35,092 nt of DNA from assembly GCA_031732855.1 (NCBI GenBank), contig JAVMKJ010000033.1, positions 1-35,092 of the forward strand. Reading direction: 5' to 3'. A program made the translations under genes and the position numbers. Positions 18,736 to 25,961 of this stretch are shown here, one piece after another (the first letter of the stretch is position 1; each line of letters starts with the position of its first letter). The stretch comes from JAVMKJ01 sp031732855 (GTDB lineage: Bacteria; Pseudomonadota; Gammaproteobacteria; Competibacterales; Competibacteraceae). The notes below the pieces were generated by a model, which saw nothing but the letters and a program-made list of their open reading frames with translations, did no database searches and was not told where the DNA came from.

Positions 18736-19419
18736 AGATCTATCCTGACCGCGGAGCGTTTGGGCCGCGTCCTGCCCGGCGAGGTGCCGGTGACGCTGGT
18801 GGAGGAAGTTTCGCTGGAAGTTGGTCGGGGCGAGTTCGTCGCCATCATGGGGCCATCCGGGTCGGGGAAATCGTCGCTGCTGTACCTTCTCGGGCTGCTG
18901 GATCGGCCGACCTCGGGCCGGGTGCTGCTCGACGGGCGGGATACCTCGGTCTACGGCGAGGACGAACTGGCGGCGACGCGGCTCCGGCAACTCGGCTTCG
19001 TGTTCCAGTTCCACTTTCTGCTCGCCGAATTCCTGGTGCTGGACAATGTCCTGTTGCCGATGCGCCGGCTCGGTGCGCCCGATGAGGATGCCGCCCGGCG
19101 CCGGGCTCTGGATTTGCTCGATCGACTCGGCCTGCGCGAACACGCGCGCAAATACCCTCACCAACTGTCCGGCGGGCAACGCCAACGGGTAGCGATCGCC
19201 CGCGCCCTGGCCAACGATCCGCCGATCATCCTGGCCGACGAGCCGACCGGCAACCTCGATAGCGCCTCTTCCGCCAACGTCCGCCAGATCCTGCATGACC
19301 TGAGCCGGAATCTGGGCAAGACCGTGGTGACCGTCACCCACGACCTCAACTTTGCCGGCGCCGCCGACCGGAAAATCTCGATCGTGGACGGCCGAGTCGA
19401 TCCTCATTGGCCGGCGTAA
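18733..19419 (+). CDS. ABC transporter ATP-binding protein (MacB/LolD class)
   Basis: This 228-aa ATPase energises the adjacent FtsX-like permease. Walker A GPSGSGKS is at 40-47, the Q-loop in FVFQFHFLL (about 89-97), signature LSGGQ at 145-149, Walker B ILADE at 166-170, and the H-loop in VTVTHD. Its size and motifs match LolD/MacB/DevA ATPases. The start is a GTG at 18733, preceded directly by a purine-rich stretch contributed by a dispersed repeat. No other plausible start gives a full N-terminal strand. It is the last gene of the three-gene exporter operon and is convergent with the nitric-oxide-associated membrane gene at 19531. Confidence 0.94.
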   Translation: MRSILTAERLGRVLPGEVPVTLVEEVSLEVGRGEFVAIMGPSGSGKSSLLYLLGLLDRPTSGRVLLDGRDTSVYGEDELAATRLRQLGFVFQFHFLLAEFLVLDNVLLPMRRLGAPDEDAARRRALDLLDRLGLREHARKYPHQLSGGQRQRVAIARALANDPPIILADEPTGNLDSASSANVRQILHDLSRNLGKTVVTVTHDLNFAGAADRKISIVDGRVDPHWPA

Positions 19420-19530
19420 TCGAAGGTCGAGGTGGCCCGCTCCGGACCGCTGGCCGCAGTCCGCGTCCTCATCGTCGTCCTGTGGCGCCGTGATAATGTC
19501 GCTCTGTCGCCGGTCGTGAATGCCACTTCG

Positions 19531-20850
19531 TCAGTCATGATTCGGTTTGATCTTCAGCGGCGCGGTGGCCAACCCATCCCGCAGTACGCGGCGATACATC
19601 CGCCAGACCCCCATCAGATTGATGCCCAGCCATGCGCCGGTGACACCCAAGGCCAGCGCGGCGGGATAGGTGAAGACGGCGGGATAAACGGCGGCGGCCA
19701 GCAGCAAGAGCAGCGCCGCCAGATAAGCCCAATACTGCCGCCGGACAAGCGCATCCGGCAGCAATTGTTTCATGTTGGGTACCTTCGCCCGCTGGAACAG
19801 TTGCGCCTGCAAATGGAACCAGGCCAGGAACGGCACGATCTTGTACAACATGCCGTTAATCACCGCGACCGCGAAACCGAAGATCGGCAGAATTCCCAAT
19901 AGCCATTCAGCTGGCGACGCCGGCCCCAGCGCGGAAATCCACCATGTCGCCAGCCAAAGCAACGCACTCGCCAGCAAACTGGTCATGCTGGTTCGCCAGT
20001 AGGCCAAGGTGGGATCGCCGACCTTGCGCCGCCGCCGCGCCAGCAGGTACAGCGTCGTCCCGGCAAGGACGGCGAGTCCGACCGCCAGCGCCGCGCTCGC
20101 CAGCATCGCCACCATTTCCCAACCGCCGAACGCGAACGCCGACCAGGCGACCAGCAACGCCGCCATCAGCGGCGCGAAACCACGAACGAACCATGAGGGG
20201 TAGGGCGGGGTGATCTGGAACATCGGCACCACCTGATAAGCCACTCCCGCCACCAGCAACGTCGTCCAGCCCACCAGCCCCCAAGCCGCGTGCAGATGGG
20301 TCATGGCCACGACGGGCAATGCCAATCCCCAGCCGAAGAAACCGCTCAACAGCAATCCCAATCCGACCGCGACCAGCAACGCTCCCAACGCGCAGCGCAG
20401 GGCGATCACCGTGCCGCCGGTCACCGGCGCGCGCCACAAGGCGAGATGGATGGCGATCAGCGCAACGCCAAAACCCAGGCCGAGCAATCCCAAGGCACTC
20501 TGGAACCAGGCGGGAATGCCATTCAGAAAGGCAACGGTCAAGGCCAGCGCGCCCAGCGTCAGAGGAATATGAATCAGCGCCGCCGTCAGTTGGGGACGGG
20601 GCACGACCACGCCCACCACCACCGGCAGGATTTGCAGCAACGCACCTAGCATGACCTGCGCCATGAAGCCCAAGGTGAGCAGATGCGTCAATGCCAGCGT
20701 GGCCGGCAGCCAGCGGCTGGCGAAAATCTCCGGCCCCCGCCACAGCAGCAGCATCGCCGCCAGCACCAGAAACCAGGGCGCGGTCAAAAAAAAGCGCAGC
20801 GGTACGCCGAAAGGCGGCGCCTGCTCGAACGACAAGCCGGCTGGCATCAT
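19531..20850 (-). CDS. Polytopic membrane protein, NnrS / haem-copper-oxidase-like
   Basis: This 439-aa very hydrophobic protein has about 12 predicted membrane segments. Histidines occur within or near helices: LALTHLLTLGFMAQVMLGALLQILP, VAMTHLHAAWGLVGW and AIHLALW. These resemble the haem-ligand helices of haem-copper oxidase subunit I and its NnrS-like relatives, but the match is loose and I cannot name the family with certainty. The start ATGATG overlaps the stop of the DUF2249 gene by 4 nt, so it is the third gene of a hemerythrin-DUF2249-membrane protein operon running away from norC. A role in tolerance or sensing of nitric oxide is inferred from this context only. Confidence 0.7.
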   Translation of the reverse strand: MMPAGLSFEQAPPFGVPLRFFLTAPWFLVLAAMLLLWRGPEIFASRWLPATLALTHLLTLGFMAQVMLGALLQILPVVVGVVVPRPQLTAALIHIPLTLGALALTVAFLNGIPAWFQSALGLLGLGFGVALIAIHLALWRAPVTGGTVIALRCALGALLVAVGLGLLLSGFFGWGLALPVVAMTHLHAAWGLVGWTTLLVAGVAYQVVPMFQITPPYPSWFVRGFAPLMAALLVAWSAFAFGGWEMVAMLASAALAVGLAVLAGTTLYLLARRRRKVGDPTLAYWRTSMTSLLASALLWLATWWISALGPASPAEWLLGILPIFGFAVAVINGMLYKIVPFLAWFHLQAQLFQRAKVPNMKQLLPDALVRRQYWAYLAALLLLLAAAVYPAVFTYPAALALGVTGAWLGINLMGVWRMYRRVLRDGLATAPLKIKPNHD

Positions 20851-21071
20851 GGGCCGGAAATCAGAATTTCAAAATGGCCGTCCGGAAAACTCTCGGTGGA
20901 ATAGCGATAGTGATAACGGCGCAGGATGTCGTAGAGCGGATAGGGCTGGCGATGGATCAGAAAACGCACCCGCTGTCCCGCTTGCAATTCGTCCAGCGCC
21001 GCCAATACCCGCTCCATGGGTTCGGGCGGTTCCAGGCCCCGCCCGTCCACCACGATCTCGGGGGGGGTCAT
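20847..21071 (-). CDS. DUF2249 domain protein
   Basis: This 74-aa protein matches the DUF2249 pattern: VVDGRGLEPPEPMERVLAALDEL, then RVRFLIHRQPYPLYDIL, then a C-terminal strand ending GHFEILISGP. The fold is TusA-like (SirA-like), with no catalytic cysteine visible. DUF2249 genes often accompany hemerythrin and denitrification genes, as here. The ATG at 21071 is chosen because it overlaps the hemerythrin stop by 4 nt and begins the conserved domain; a longer frame exists upstream but runs through hemerythrin. It also overlaps the next gene by 4 nt. Biochemical role is unknown. Confidence 0.85.
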   Translation of the reverse strand: MTPPEIVVDGRGLEPPEPMERVLAALDELQAGQRVRFLIHRQPYPLYDILRRYHYRYSTESFPDGHFEILISGP

Positions 21072-21520
21072 GTCGGCTGACCCACCGGCAGGTCGCGCAT
21101 GGCCTGGATCACCGCTTCGACGGTGTTGCCCAGAAACCGATCGCACATCGGGTACAGAATCTGCTCCTCCTTGATGTTGTGCTGCTGCATCAGGATCAGC
21201 AGCGTTTCGGCCTGCCCCAGAAAATCCTCCAGATTGCCGCCGGCGAGCGCGCCATCCATCTCGGCGAGCGTTTCCCGCATTTGCTGGTGCTCCAGCCGCA
21301 TCACTCGCGTCGGACCCATGGTGTTGCCGCTGGCCTGCTCGAAAGCGGGAAACAACATGGCCTCTTCCTTTTGAAAATGATGCTCCATCGTGGCCTGAAA
21401 CTGCTGGAAATTCGCGCGACAGCGGGCGAGATCGCCCGTTTGGGCCGCCTCTTCGGTGGCGGCGAAGCTTTCATCGCAGCAGCGATGCTCGTTGGCGAGA
21501 AATTCGGCGATGGTGGCCAT
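21068..21520 (-). CDS. Hemerythrin-like di-iron protein
   Basis: This 150-aa four-helix protein has the hemerythrin ligand pattern: His12 (NEHRCCDE), His47/His48 with Glu52 (MEHHFQKEE), His78 (RLEHQQMRE), and His114 with Glu118 (QQHNIKEE). It probably binds a di-iron centre and senses, carries or detoxifies O2 or NO in the cytoplasm. The ATG at 21520, with AAGGA upstream, is preferred; the frame extends 36 codons further but those residues look non-coding and run across the regulatory box. It is the first gene of an operon with DUF2249 and the membrane protein, divergent from norC. A TTGAC-N4-ATCAA box lies 67 bp upstream. Confidence 0.9.
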   Translation of the reverse strand: MATIAEFLANEHRCCDESFAATEEAAQTGDLARCRANFQQFQATMEHHFQKEEAMLFPAFEQASGNTMGPTRVMRLEHQQMRETLAEMDGALAGGNLEDFLGQAETLLILMQQHNIKEEQILYPMCDRFLGNTVEAVIQAMRDLPVGQPT

Positions 21521-21586
21521 GGTGGGTCCTTGGTTGGGTCCACAAGCATTGATGGTGATTGTGCTAGGCGTAAGGTTAGGGATTCC

Positions 21587-21600
21587 TTGACCTTTATCAA
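21587..21600. promoter_or_regulatory. FNR/DNR-type box between hemerythrin operon and norCB
   Basis: TTGACCTTTATCAA fits the TTGAT-N4-ATCAA consensus of CRP/FNR-family regulators with one change (C for T in the left half), a form common for NO-responsive DNR/NNR proteins. It is in the 174-bp divergent region, 94 bp upstream of the norC ATG, so the leftward and rightward operons could share it. No clear -10 elements could be assigned, and no regulator gene is in the window. Confidence 0.75.
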
Positions 21601-21694
21601 GGAATAAAAGCCGTGATTCCTGGAACATGAAAAATATTCCCGCCTAATCGAATCCGGCCAGGGCGGTTCGCATTATCGTCGAGAAGAGGTCCTC

Positions 21695-22120
21695 ATGAGC
21701 GCGTTCTTCACCAAGTCCATGGCGCGAAACATCTTCTATGGCGGCACGCTGTTCTCGGTGCTGCTGTTTCTCGCCCTCACTTTTCATACCACCTGGAACC
21801 TGCCGCAGCGCGACCATCGCGACAATCTGACTCCGGAAGTCGTCCGTGGCAAGCATCTGTGGGAGACCCGCAACTGCATCGGTTGCCACACCCTGCTGGG
21901 CGAGGGCGCCTACTTCGCCCCGGAACTGGGTAACGTCTACATCCGGCGCGGCCCCGAGTTCATCAAGGTCTGGATCCAGGCGCAACCCACCAAGGTTCCG
22001 GGACGCCGGCAGATGCCGCAGTTCAACTTCACCGACCAGCAGCTCAACGACATCGTGGCTTTCCTGAAATGGACTTCGGAAGTCAATACCGAAAAATGGC
22101 CGCCGAACATCGAAGGCTGA
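21695..22120 (+). CDS. norC: Nitric oxide reductase subunit C (cytochrome c)
   Basis: This 141-aa membrane-anchored monohaem cytochrome c takes electrons from periplasmic donors to NorB. A single N-terminal TM helix (about 12-31) is followed by the haem motif CIGCH (Cys61, Cys64, His65). The likely axial Met107 is in RRQMPQF. The sequence matches NorC over its full length (start MSAFFTKSMARNIFYGG, WETRNCIGCHTLLGEGAYFAPEL). GAAGAGG precedes the ATG. norB starts 32 bp after the stop. Expression is probably induced by NO under low oxygen through the upstream FNR/DNR-type box. Confidence 0.97.
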   Translation: MSAFFTKSMARNIFYGGTLFSVLLFLALTFHTTWNLPQRDHRDNLTPEVVRGKHLWETRNCIGCHTLLGEGAYFAPELGNVYIRRGPEFIKVWIQAQPTKVPGRRQMPQFNFTDQQLNDIVAFLKWTSEVNTEKWPPNIEG

Positions 22121-22152
22121 ACTCAGGCGCTCACCACGGAGAAAAAGCAATC

Positions 22153-23568
22153 ATGCAATTGTTGCAATATAAATCCCAGGCGGTGGCCAAGCCCTATTTC
22201 ATCGCCGCCATCGGTCTGTTCGTGGGGCAAATCCTGTTTGGCCTGATCATGGGCCTGCAATATGTGGTCGGCGACTTCCTGTTCCCGGCGATTCCCTTCA
22301 ACATCGCTCGCATGGTGCATACCAACCTGCTGATCGTCTGGTTGTTGTTCGGCTTCATGGGCGCGGCCTATTACCTGGTGCCGGAAGAGTCCGAAACCGA
22401 GTTGCACAGTCCGCTGCTGGCGCACCTGTTGTTCTGGGTTTTTCTGGTCGCCGGCGCGCTGACCATCGTCGGCTATCTGGCGGTGCCCTACGCCAGCCTG
22501 GCTCAGATGACCGGCAACGGCATTCTGGAAACCATGGGTCGCGAGTTTCTGGAGCAGCCGTTGCCCACCAAGCTCGGCATCGTGGTGGTGGCGCTGGCTT
22601 TCCTCTACAACATCGGCATGACCATCCTCAAAGGCCGCAAAACCGCCATCAGCATCATCCTGCTGACCGGTCTGGTTGGCCTGGCGGTGCTGTTCCTGTT
22701 CGCCTTCTACAACCCGTCCAACCTGGTCAAGGACAAATACTTCTGGTGGTGGGTGGTGCATCTTTGGGTCGAGGGCGTGTGGGAGCTGATCCTGGGCGCC
22801 ATTCTGGGCTTCGTGCTGATCAAGATCACCGGCGTGGACCGCGAGGTGATCGAAAAATGGCTGTACGTCATCATTACCCTGACCCTGGTGACCGGCATCA
22901 TCGGCACCGGCCATCACTACTACTGGATCGGCACCCCCGGCTACTGGCAGTGGTGGGGCGGCGTTTTCTCCGCGCTGGAGCCGCTGCCGTTCTTCGCCCT
23001 GACGGTGTTCTGCTTCAACATGGTCAACCGCCGCCGCCGCGAGCATCCGAACAAAGCCGCCACGCTGTGGGCGCTGGGCACCGGCGTTATGGCTTTTCTC
23101 GGCGCCGGCGTGTGGGGTTTCCTGCACACCCTGGCCCCGGTGAACTACTACACCCACGGTACCCAGATCACCGCCGCGCACGGTCACATGGCGTTCTACG
23201 GCGCCTACGTGATGGTGGTGTTGACCATCATCTCCTACGCCATGCCGATCCTGCGCGGGCGCGAGGCCAACCCGGAACGTGCCCAAGTGCTGGAAATGTG
23301 GGCTTTCTGGTTGATGACGGTCTCCATGGTATTCATCACCCTGTTCCTGACCGCATCCGGCATCCTGCAAGTGTGGTTGCAACGGATCATTCCCAACCCG
23401 CAACCGTTCATGGCGGTGCAGGACCAGTTGCATATTTTCTACTGGTTGCGCGAGTTGGCCGGTCTGGTGTTCATCGTGGGTTTGGCGGTGTATCTGATCA
23501 GCTTCTTCGCCAAGGACAAGCCGCAACTGGTTGAAGTTGGAGAAGCGCAACCGGCCACCACGGGTTAA
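22153..23568 (+). CDS. norB: Nitric oxide reductase subunit B (cNOR)
   Basis: This 471-aa haem-copper-oxidase-family protein has about 12 TM helices and reduces 2 NO to N2O at a haem b3/non-haem iron site. Hallmarks include RMVHTNLLIVWLLFGFMGAAYYLVPEE near the N-terminus (low-spin haem ligand His), HLWVEGVWELI with the His and Glu of the iron site, and GTGHHYYWIG. ITAAHGHMAFYGAYVMV near the C-terminus holds the b3 haem ligands. It is the short cytochrome-c type without the N-terminal quinol-oxidase extension of qNOR, in agreement with the adjacent norC. The ATG at 22153 is chosen for its GGAG site and homology; the frame is open 28 codons upstream through the end of norC. Confidence 0.97.
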   Translation: MQLLQYKSQAVAKPYFIAAIGLFVGQILFGLIMGLQYVVGDFLFPAIPFNIARMVHTNLLIVWLLFGFMGAAYYLVPEESETELHSPLLAHLLFWVFLVAGALTIVGYLAVPYASLAQMTGNGILETMGREFLEQPLPTKLGIVVVALAFLYNIGMTILKGRKTAISIILLTGLVGLAVLFLFAFYNPSNLVKDKYFWWWVVHLWVEGVWELILGAILGFVLIKITGVDREVIEKWLYVIITLTLVTGIIGTGHHYYWIGTPGYWQWWGGVFSALEPLPFFALTVFCFNMVNRRRREHPNKAATLWALGTGVMAFLGAGVWGFLHTLAPVNYYTHGTQITAAHGHMAFYGAYVMVVLTIISYAMPILRGREANPERAQVLEMWAFWLMTVSMVFITLFLTASGILQVWLQRIIPNPQPFMAVQDQLHIFYWLRELAGLVFIVGLAVYLISFFAKDKPQLVEVGEAQPATTG

Positions 23569-23735
23569 GTGCCTGTACGAACCCTCCTCTCCTTGCAGGG
23601 ACGGCGCGGTCGTTCCGCGAGCGGGGGGGGGCGTCAGCCCCTGTTTCCCGGAACGCGGAACGCGGTCGGCGATATCGGCAGGCGCGGAAACAGCGGACTC
23701 ACGTCCGCCGCTCGCCGACAACCTCAAGAGTCGTC
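23569..23735 (+). other. norB-norQ spacer with nested inverted repeats
   Basis: The 167-bp gap has no gene. GTCGGCGA (23665-23672) pairs with TCGCCGAC (23712-23719), and inside it GCGGAC (23693-23698) pairs with GTCCGC (23703-23708) around a TCAC loop. The structure lies just before the norQ ribosome site (AAGAG) and may protect the norCB mRNA or limit norQ expression. No T-run follows, so it is not a classical terminator. Confidence 0.45.
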
Positions 23736-24539
23736 ATGAAGCCGCATCTTAAAACGCAACCGCTGGCAATTCCTTACTACGAACCGTTCGGCGACGAGTG
23801 CGCCGTGTTCGAGTCGGCCTGGCGCAACCGCCTGCCGCTGCTGATCAAGGGGCCGACCGGTTGCGGCAAGACCCGTTTCGTCGCCCACATGGCCACTCGT
23901 CTGGGCCTGCCGCTGCACACCGTCGCCTGCCACGACGATCTGTCCGCCGCCGACCTGGTGGGGCGGCATCTGTTGCAGGGCGGCGCGACGGTGTGGTGCG
24001 ATGGGCCGCTGACCCGGGCGGTGCGGGAGGGCGGCATCTGCTATCTCGACGAAGTGGTGGAGGCGCGCAAGGACACCACGGTGGTGTTGCATCCGCTGGC
24101 CGACGACCGGCGGGTGCTGCCCATCGAGCGCACCGGCGAGGTGTTGCCAGCGCCGCCCTCGTTCATGCTGGTGGTCTCCTACAATCCCGGCTATCAGAAT
24201 CTGCTCAAGAGTCTGAAACCTTCCACCCGCCAGCGTTTCCTCGCTCTCCGTTTCGATTTCCCCAGCCCGGAACGGGAGCGGGCCATCGTGATCGGCGAAA
24301 CCGGTTGCGATGCCGCCACCGCCAGCCAACTGGTCCAACTCGCCCACGCCTTCCGCGCCCTTCGGGAACACGACCTGGACGAGGTTCCCAGTACCCGTCT
24401 GCTGGTCTACGCCGCGCAACTGATACACGGCGGCATGGATCGGGTGACCGCCTGCCGGGTCGCGCTGGTGGAGGCGCTGACCGACGACGAGCAGACCGCC
24501 GCCGCGTTGCTGGAGGTGGTGAATGCCCGTTTCGCCTGA
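23736..24539 (+). CDS. norQ: NorQ/CbbQ-type MoxR AAA+ ATPase
   Basis: This 267-aa AAA+ protein of the MoxR class is required with NorD to assemble or insert the metal centre of NorB. Walker A GPTGCGKT is at 39-46 and Walker B GGICYLDEV at 99-107 (Asp105, Glu106). The sensor segment VVSYNPGYQN and arginine-finger region STRQRFLAL follow, then the C-terminal helical VKxFIG-like/CbbQ domain (about 175-267). It is cytoplasmic. The stop overlaps the start of the next gene by 17 nt. The norQ-norD order is split here by two membrane-protein genes, an arrangement seen in some denitrifiers. Confidence 0.94.
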   Translation: MKPHLKTQPLAIPYYEPFGDECAVFESAWRNRLPLLIKGPTGCGKTRFVAHMATRLGLPLHTVACHDDLSAADLVGRHLLQGGATVWCDGPLTRAVREGGICYLDEVVEARKDTTVVLHPLADDRRVLPIERTGEVLPAPPSFMLVVSYNPGYQNLLKSLKPSTRQRFLALRFDFPSPERERAIVIGETGCDAATASQLVQLAHAFRALREHDLDEVPSTRLLVYAAQLIHGGMDRVTACRVALVEALTDDEQTAAALLEVVNARFA

Positions 24540-24933
24540 ACCGCCGGCGTCCGACGAGGTGTCCTTTCCCGGTCAAGGTCTCGCCGTCGCGGCGGAATCG
24601 TTGTATCTGATCAATCTGCTGCTGCTGCCCGGACTGGCGTTTCTGGCGCTGCTCTGGCTCTATTTACGCCGCCGCGACGATGCTCCGCCGCTGGCGCGCG
24701 GCCATCTGCGGCAAACCCTGTCCGCCAGCTTGTGGGCGGGCGCATTGTTGGTCGTCGCCAATCTGGTCGTCGTCGCCCTGGGTGGCTACGACGCGGCCTG
24801 GACCTGGGTGGTCGTGATCCTGTACTTCACCACCGCCCACACCACCCTGGTCGTGCTCGGTATTCTCGGCTTGGCGCGGTCGCTGGCCGGACAGCCGTAT
24901 CGCTATCCCCTGGTGGGTAATCTGCTGCCATGA
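24523..24933 (+). CDS. Small membrane protein of the nor cluster
   Basis: This 136-aa protein has an N-terminal soluble stretch of about 20 residues and three or four hydrophobic segments (about 28-47, 68-86, 92-118). It ends with a basic ARSLAGQPYRYPLVGNLLP tail. The pattern (RRRD loop, HLRQTLSASLW, final YPLVG) resembles DUF4870-like small membrane proteins, but I do not recognise it firmly. It overlaps norQ by 17 nt and the next gene by 4 nt, so it is translationally coupled within the nor operon. A role in NOR assembly is possible from position alone. Confidence 0.8.
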   Translation: MPVSPEPPASDEVSFPGQGLAVAAESLYLINLLLLPGLAFLALLWLYLRRRDDAPPLARGHLRQTLSASLWAGALLVVANLVVVALGGYDAAWTWVVVILYFTTAHTTLVVLGILGLARSLAGQPYRYPLVGNLLP

Positions 24934-25943
24934 CTCCCTTTCAACGCAAGCGCATTCTCTATCAGGGCGGTTTCTTCATCCTGTTCCTGTTCGCCCCGAT
25001 CTTCGATCTGCTGCGCTTCGATCTGACGCAGGGGCATCTGATCGTGTTCGGCCAGCCGTGGACGCTGGGGCTGGATGATTATCTGGCCGGCCGGATCGAT
25101 AACACGCGGATGGCGCTCAATATTCTGCTGCGGATCATCGCCCCGGCGCTGCTGCTTGCGGCGACGTTTCTCGGTATCGCCTGGCGCTGGGGCCGGCTGT
25201 ACTGCGGCTGGTTGTGCCCGCACTTTTCGGTGGTGGAGACCATCAACCAACTGGTGCGCAAGGCCAGCGGCAAGCAGAGTATCTGGGACAGGAAGCCGGG
25301 ACCACCCTGGCATCCCGACGGTACTCCGGCTCCGACCGATGCTCGTTACTGGCTGCTGGCGGTTCCCTTCGCGCTGGCCTTCGCTTTTCTATGGGCGGTG
25401 GCGCTGTTGACCTATCTGCTGCCGCCCGCGGAAATCTACGCCAACCTGTTCAACCTGACCCCAACCCGCAATCAGGCTCTGTTCGTGGGCGCCGGCACGG
25501 TGGTGCTGTTCGTTGAATTCACCTTCGCCCGGCATCTGTTCTGTCGCTACGGCTGCGCGGTCGGCATGTTTCAAAGCCTGGTCTGGATGGCCAACCGCAA
25601 GGCCATGGTGGTGGGCTACCAGCGCGAGCGCGCCCGCGACTGCGCCGGTTGCCAGTCGTTTTGCGATCACGTCTGCCCGATGCGGCTCAAGCCGCGCAAC
25701 ATCAAGCGGTTGATGTTCGCCTGCACCCAGTGCGGGCAATGCATCGACGCCTGCGAAACCGTACAACGAAACAACCCGGAGGGCAGCCTTTTGAACTGGA
25801 TCGCCGGGCAGCAGGCATCGGAAGCAGATGGCTCGCAGGGTTTGCTGATCAGCGAATCTGTCAGCAACAAGCCCAGAGCTATATCCAACCCGCCCAACCT
25901 GAAGGTGATGGCTCCCTCTCCCTCTGGGAGAGGGTTGGGGTGA
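24930..25943 (+). CDS. Membrane-bound 4Fe-4S polyferredoxin (NapH/CcoG-like)
   Basis: This 337-aa protein has about four or five TM helices and two C-terminal [4Fe-4S] motifs. The membrane part carries CGWLCP (Cys92, Cys96) and CRYGC (Cys205, Cys209), paired cysteines characteristic of the NapH/CcoG/NosR C-terminal family. The cluster motifs are Cys238, 241, 245 and 249 and Cys265, 268, 271 and 275. It probably moves electrons across or at the inner membrane, or serves metal-centre maturation, for NOR. The last approximately 45 residues are low-complexity, and the final codons plus the TGA stop lie in a dispersed repeat (25914-25946), so the original C-terminus was probably shorter. It overlaps its upstream neighbour by 4 nt. 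Confidence 0.9.
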   Translation: MTPFQRKRILYQGGFFILFLFAPIFDLLRFDLTQGHLIVFGQPWTLGLDDYLAGRIDNTRMALNILLRIIAPALLLAATFLGIAWRWGRLYCGWLCPHFSVVETINQLVRKASGKQSIWDRKPGPPWHPDGTPAPTDARYWLLAVPFALAFAFLWAVALLTYLLPPAEIYANLFNLTPTRNQALFVGAGTVVLFVEFTFARHLFCRYGCAVGMFQSLVWMANRKAMVVGYQRERARDCAGCQSFCDHVCPMRLKPRNIKRLMFACTQCGQCIDACETVQRNNPEGSLLNWIAGQQASEADGSQGLLISESVSNKPRAISNPPNLKVMAPSPSGRGLG

Positions 25944-25946
25944 GGG
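25914..25946 (-). repeat. Dispersed CCCTCACCC repeat overlapping the polyferredoxin 3' end
   Basis: This 33-nt element has an internal CTCTCCC/GGGAGAG-type stem and, read on the minus strand, matches the element at 7454-7486 in 30 of 33 positions. It encodes the last residues (SPSGRGLG region) and stop of the polyferredoxin gene. Its GGGGGAG edge may serve as the norD ribosome site. Confidence 0.8.
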
Positions 25947-25961
25947 GGAGAACCGTCAACC

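Noticed and set aside
15651..18848. Long minus-strand frames (532 and 495 codons) opposite mmuM and the ABC exporter
   Set aside because: The plus strand has complete, motif-bearing genes throughout; the antisense frames have only low-complexity composition.
22123..23727. A 534-codon minus-strand frame opposite norB
   Set aside because: It is His/Gln/Asp-rich shadow composition typical of the antisense of membrane proteins; norB is certain.
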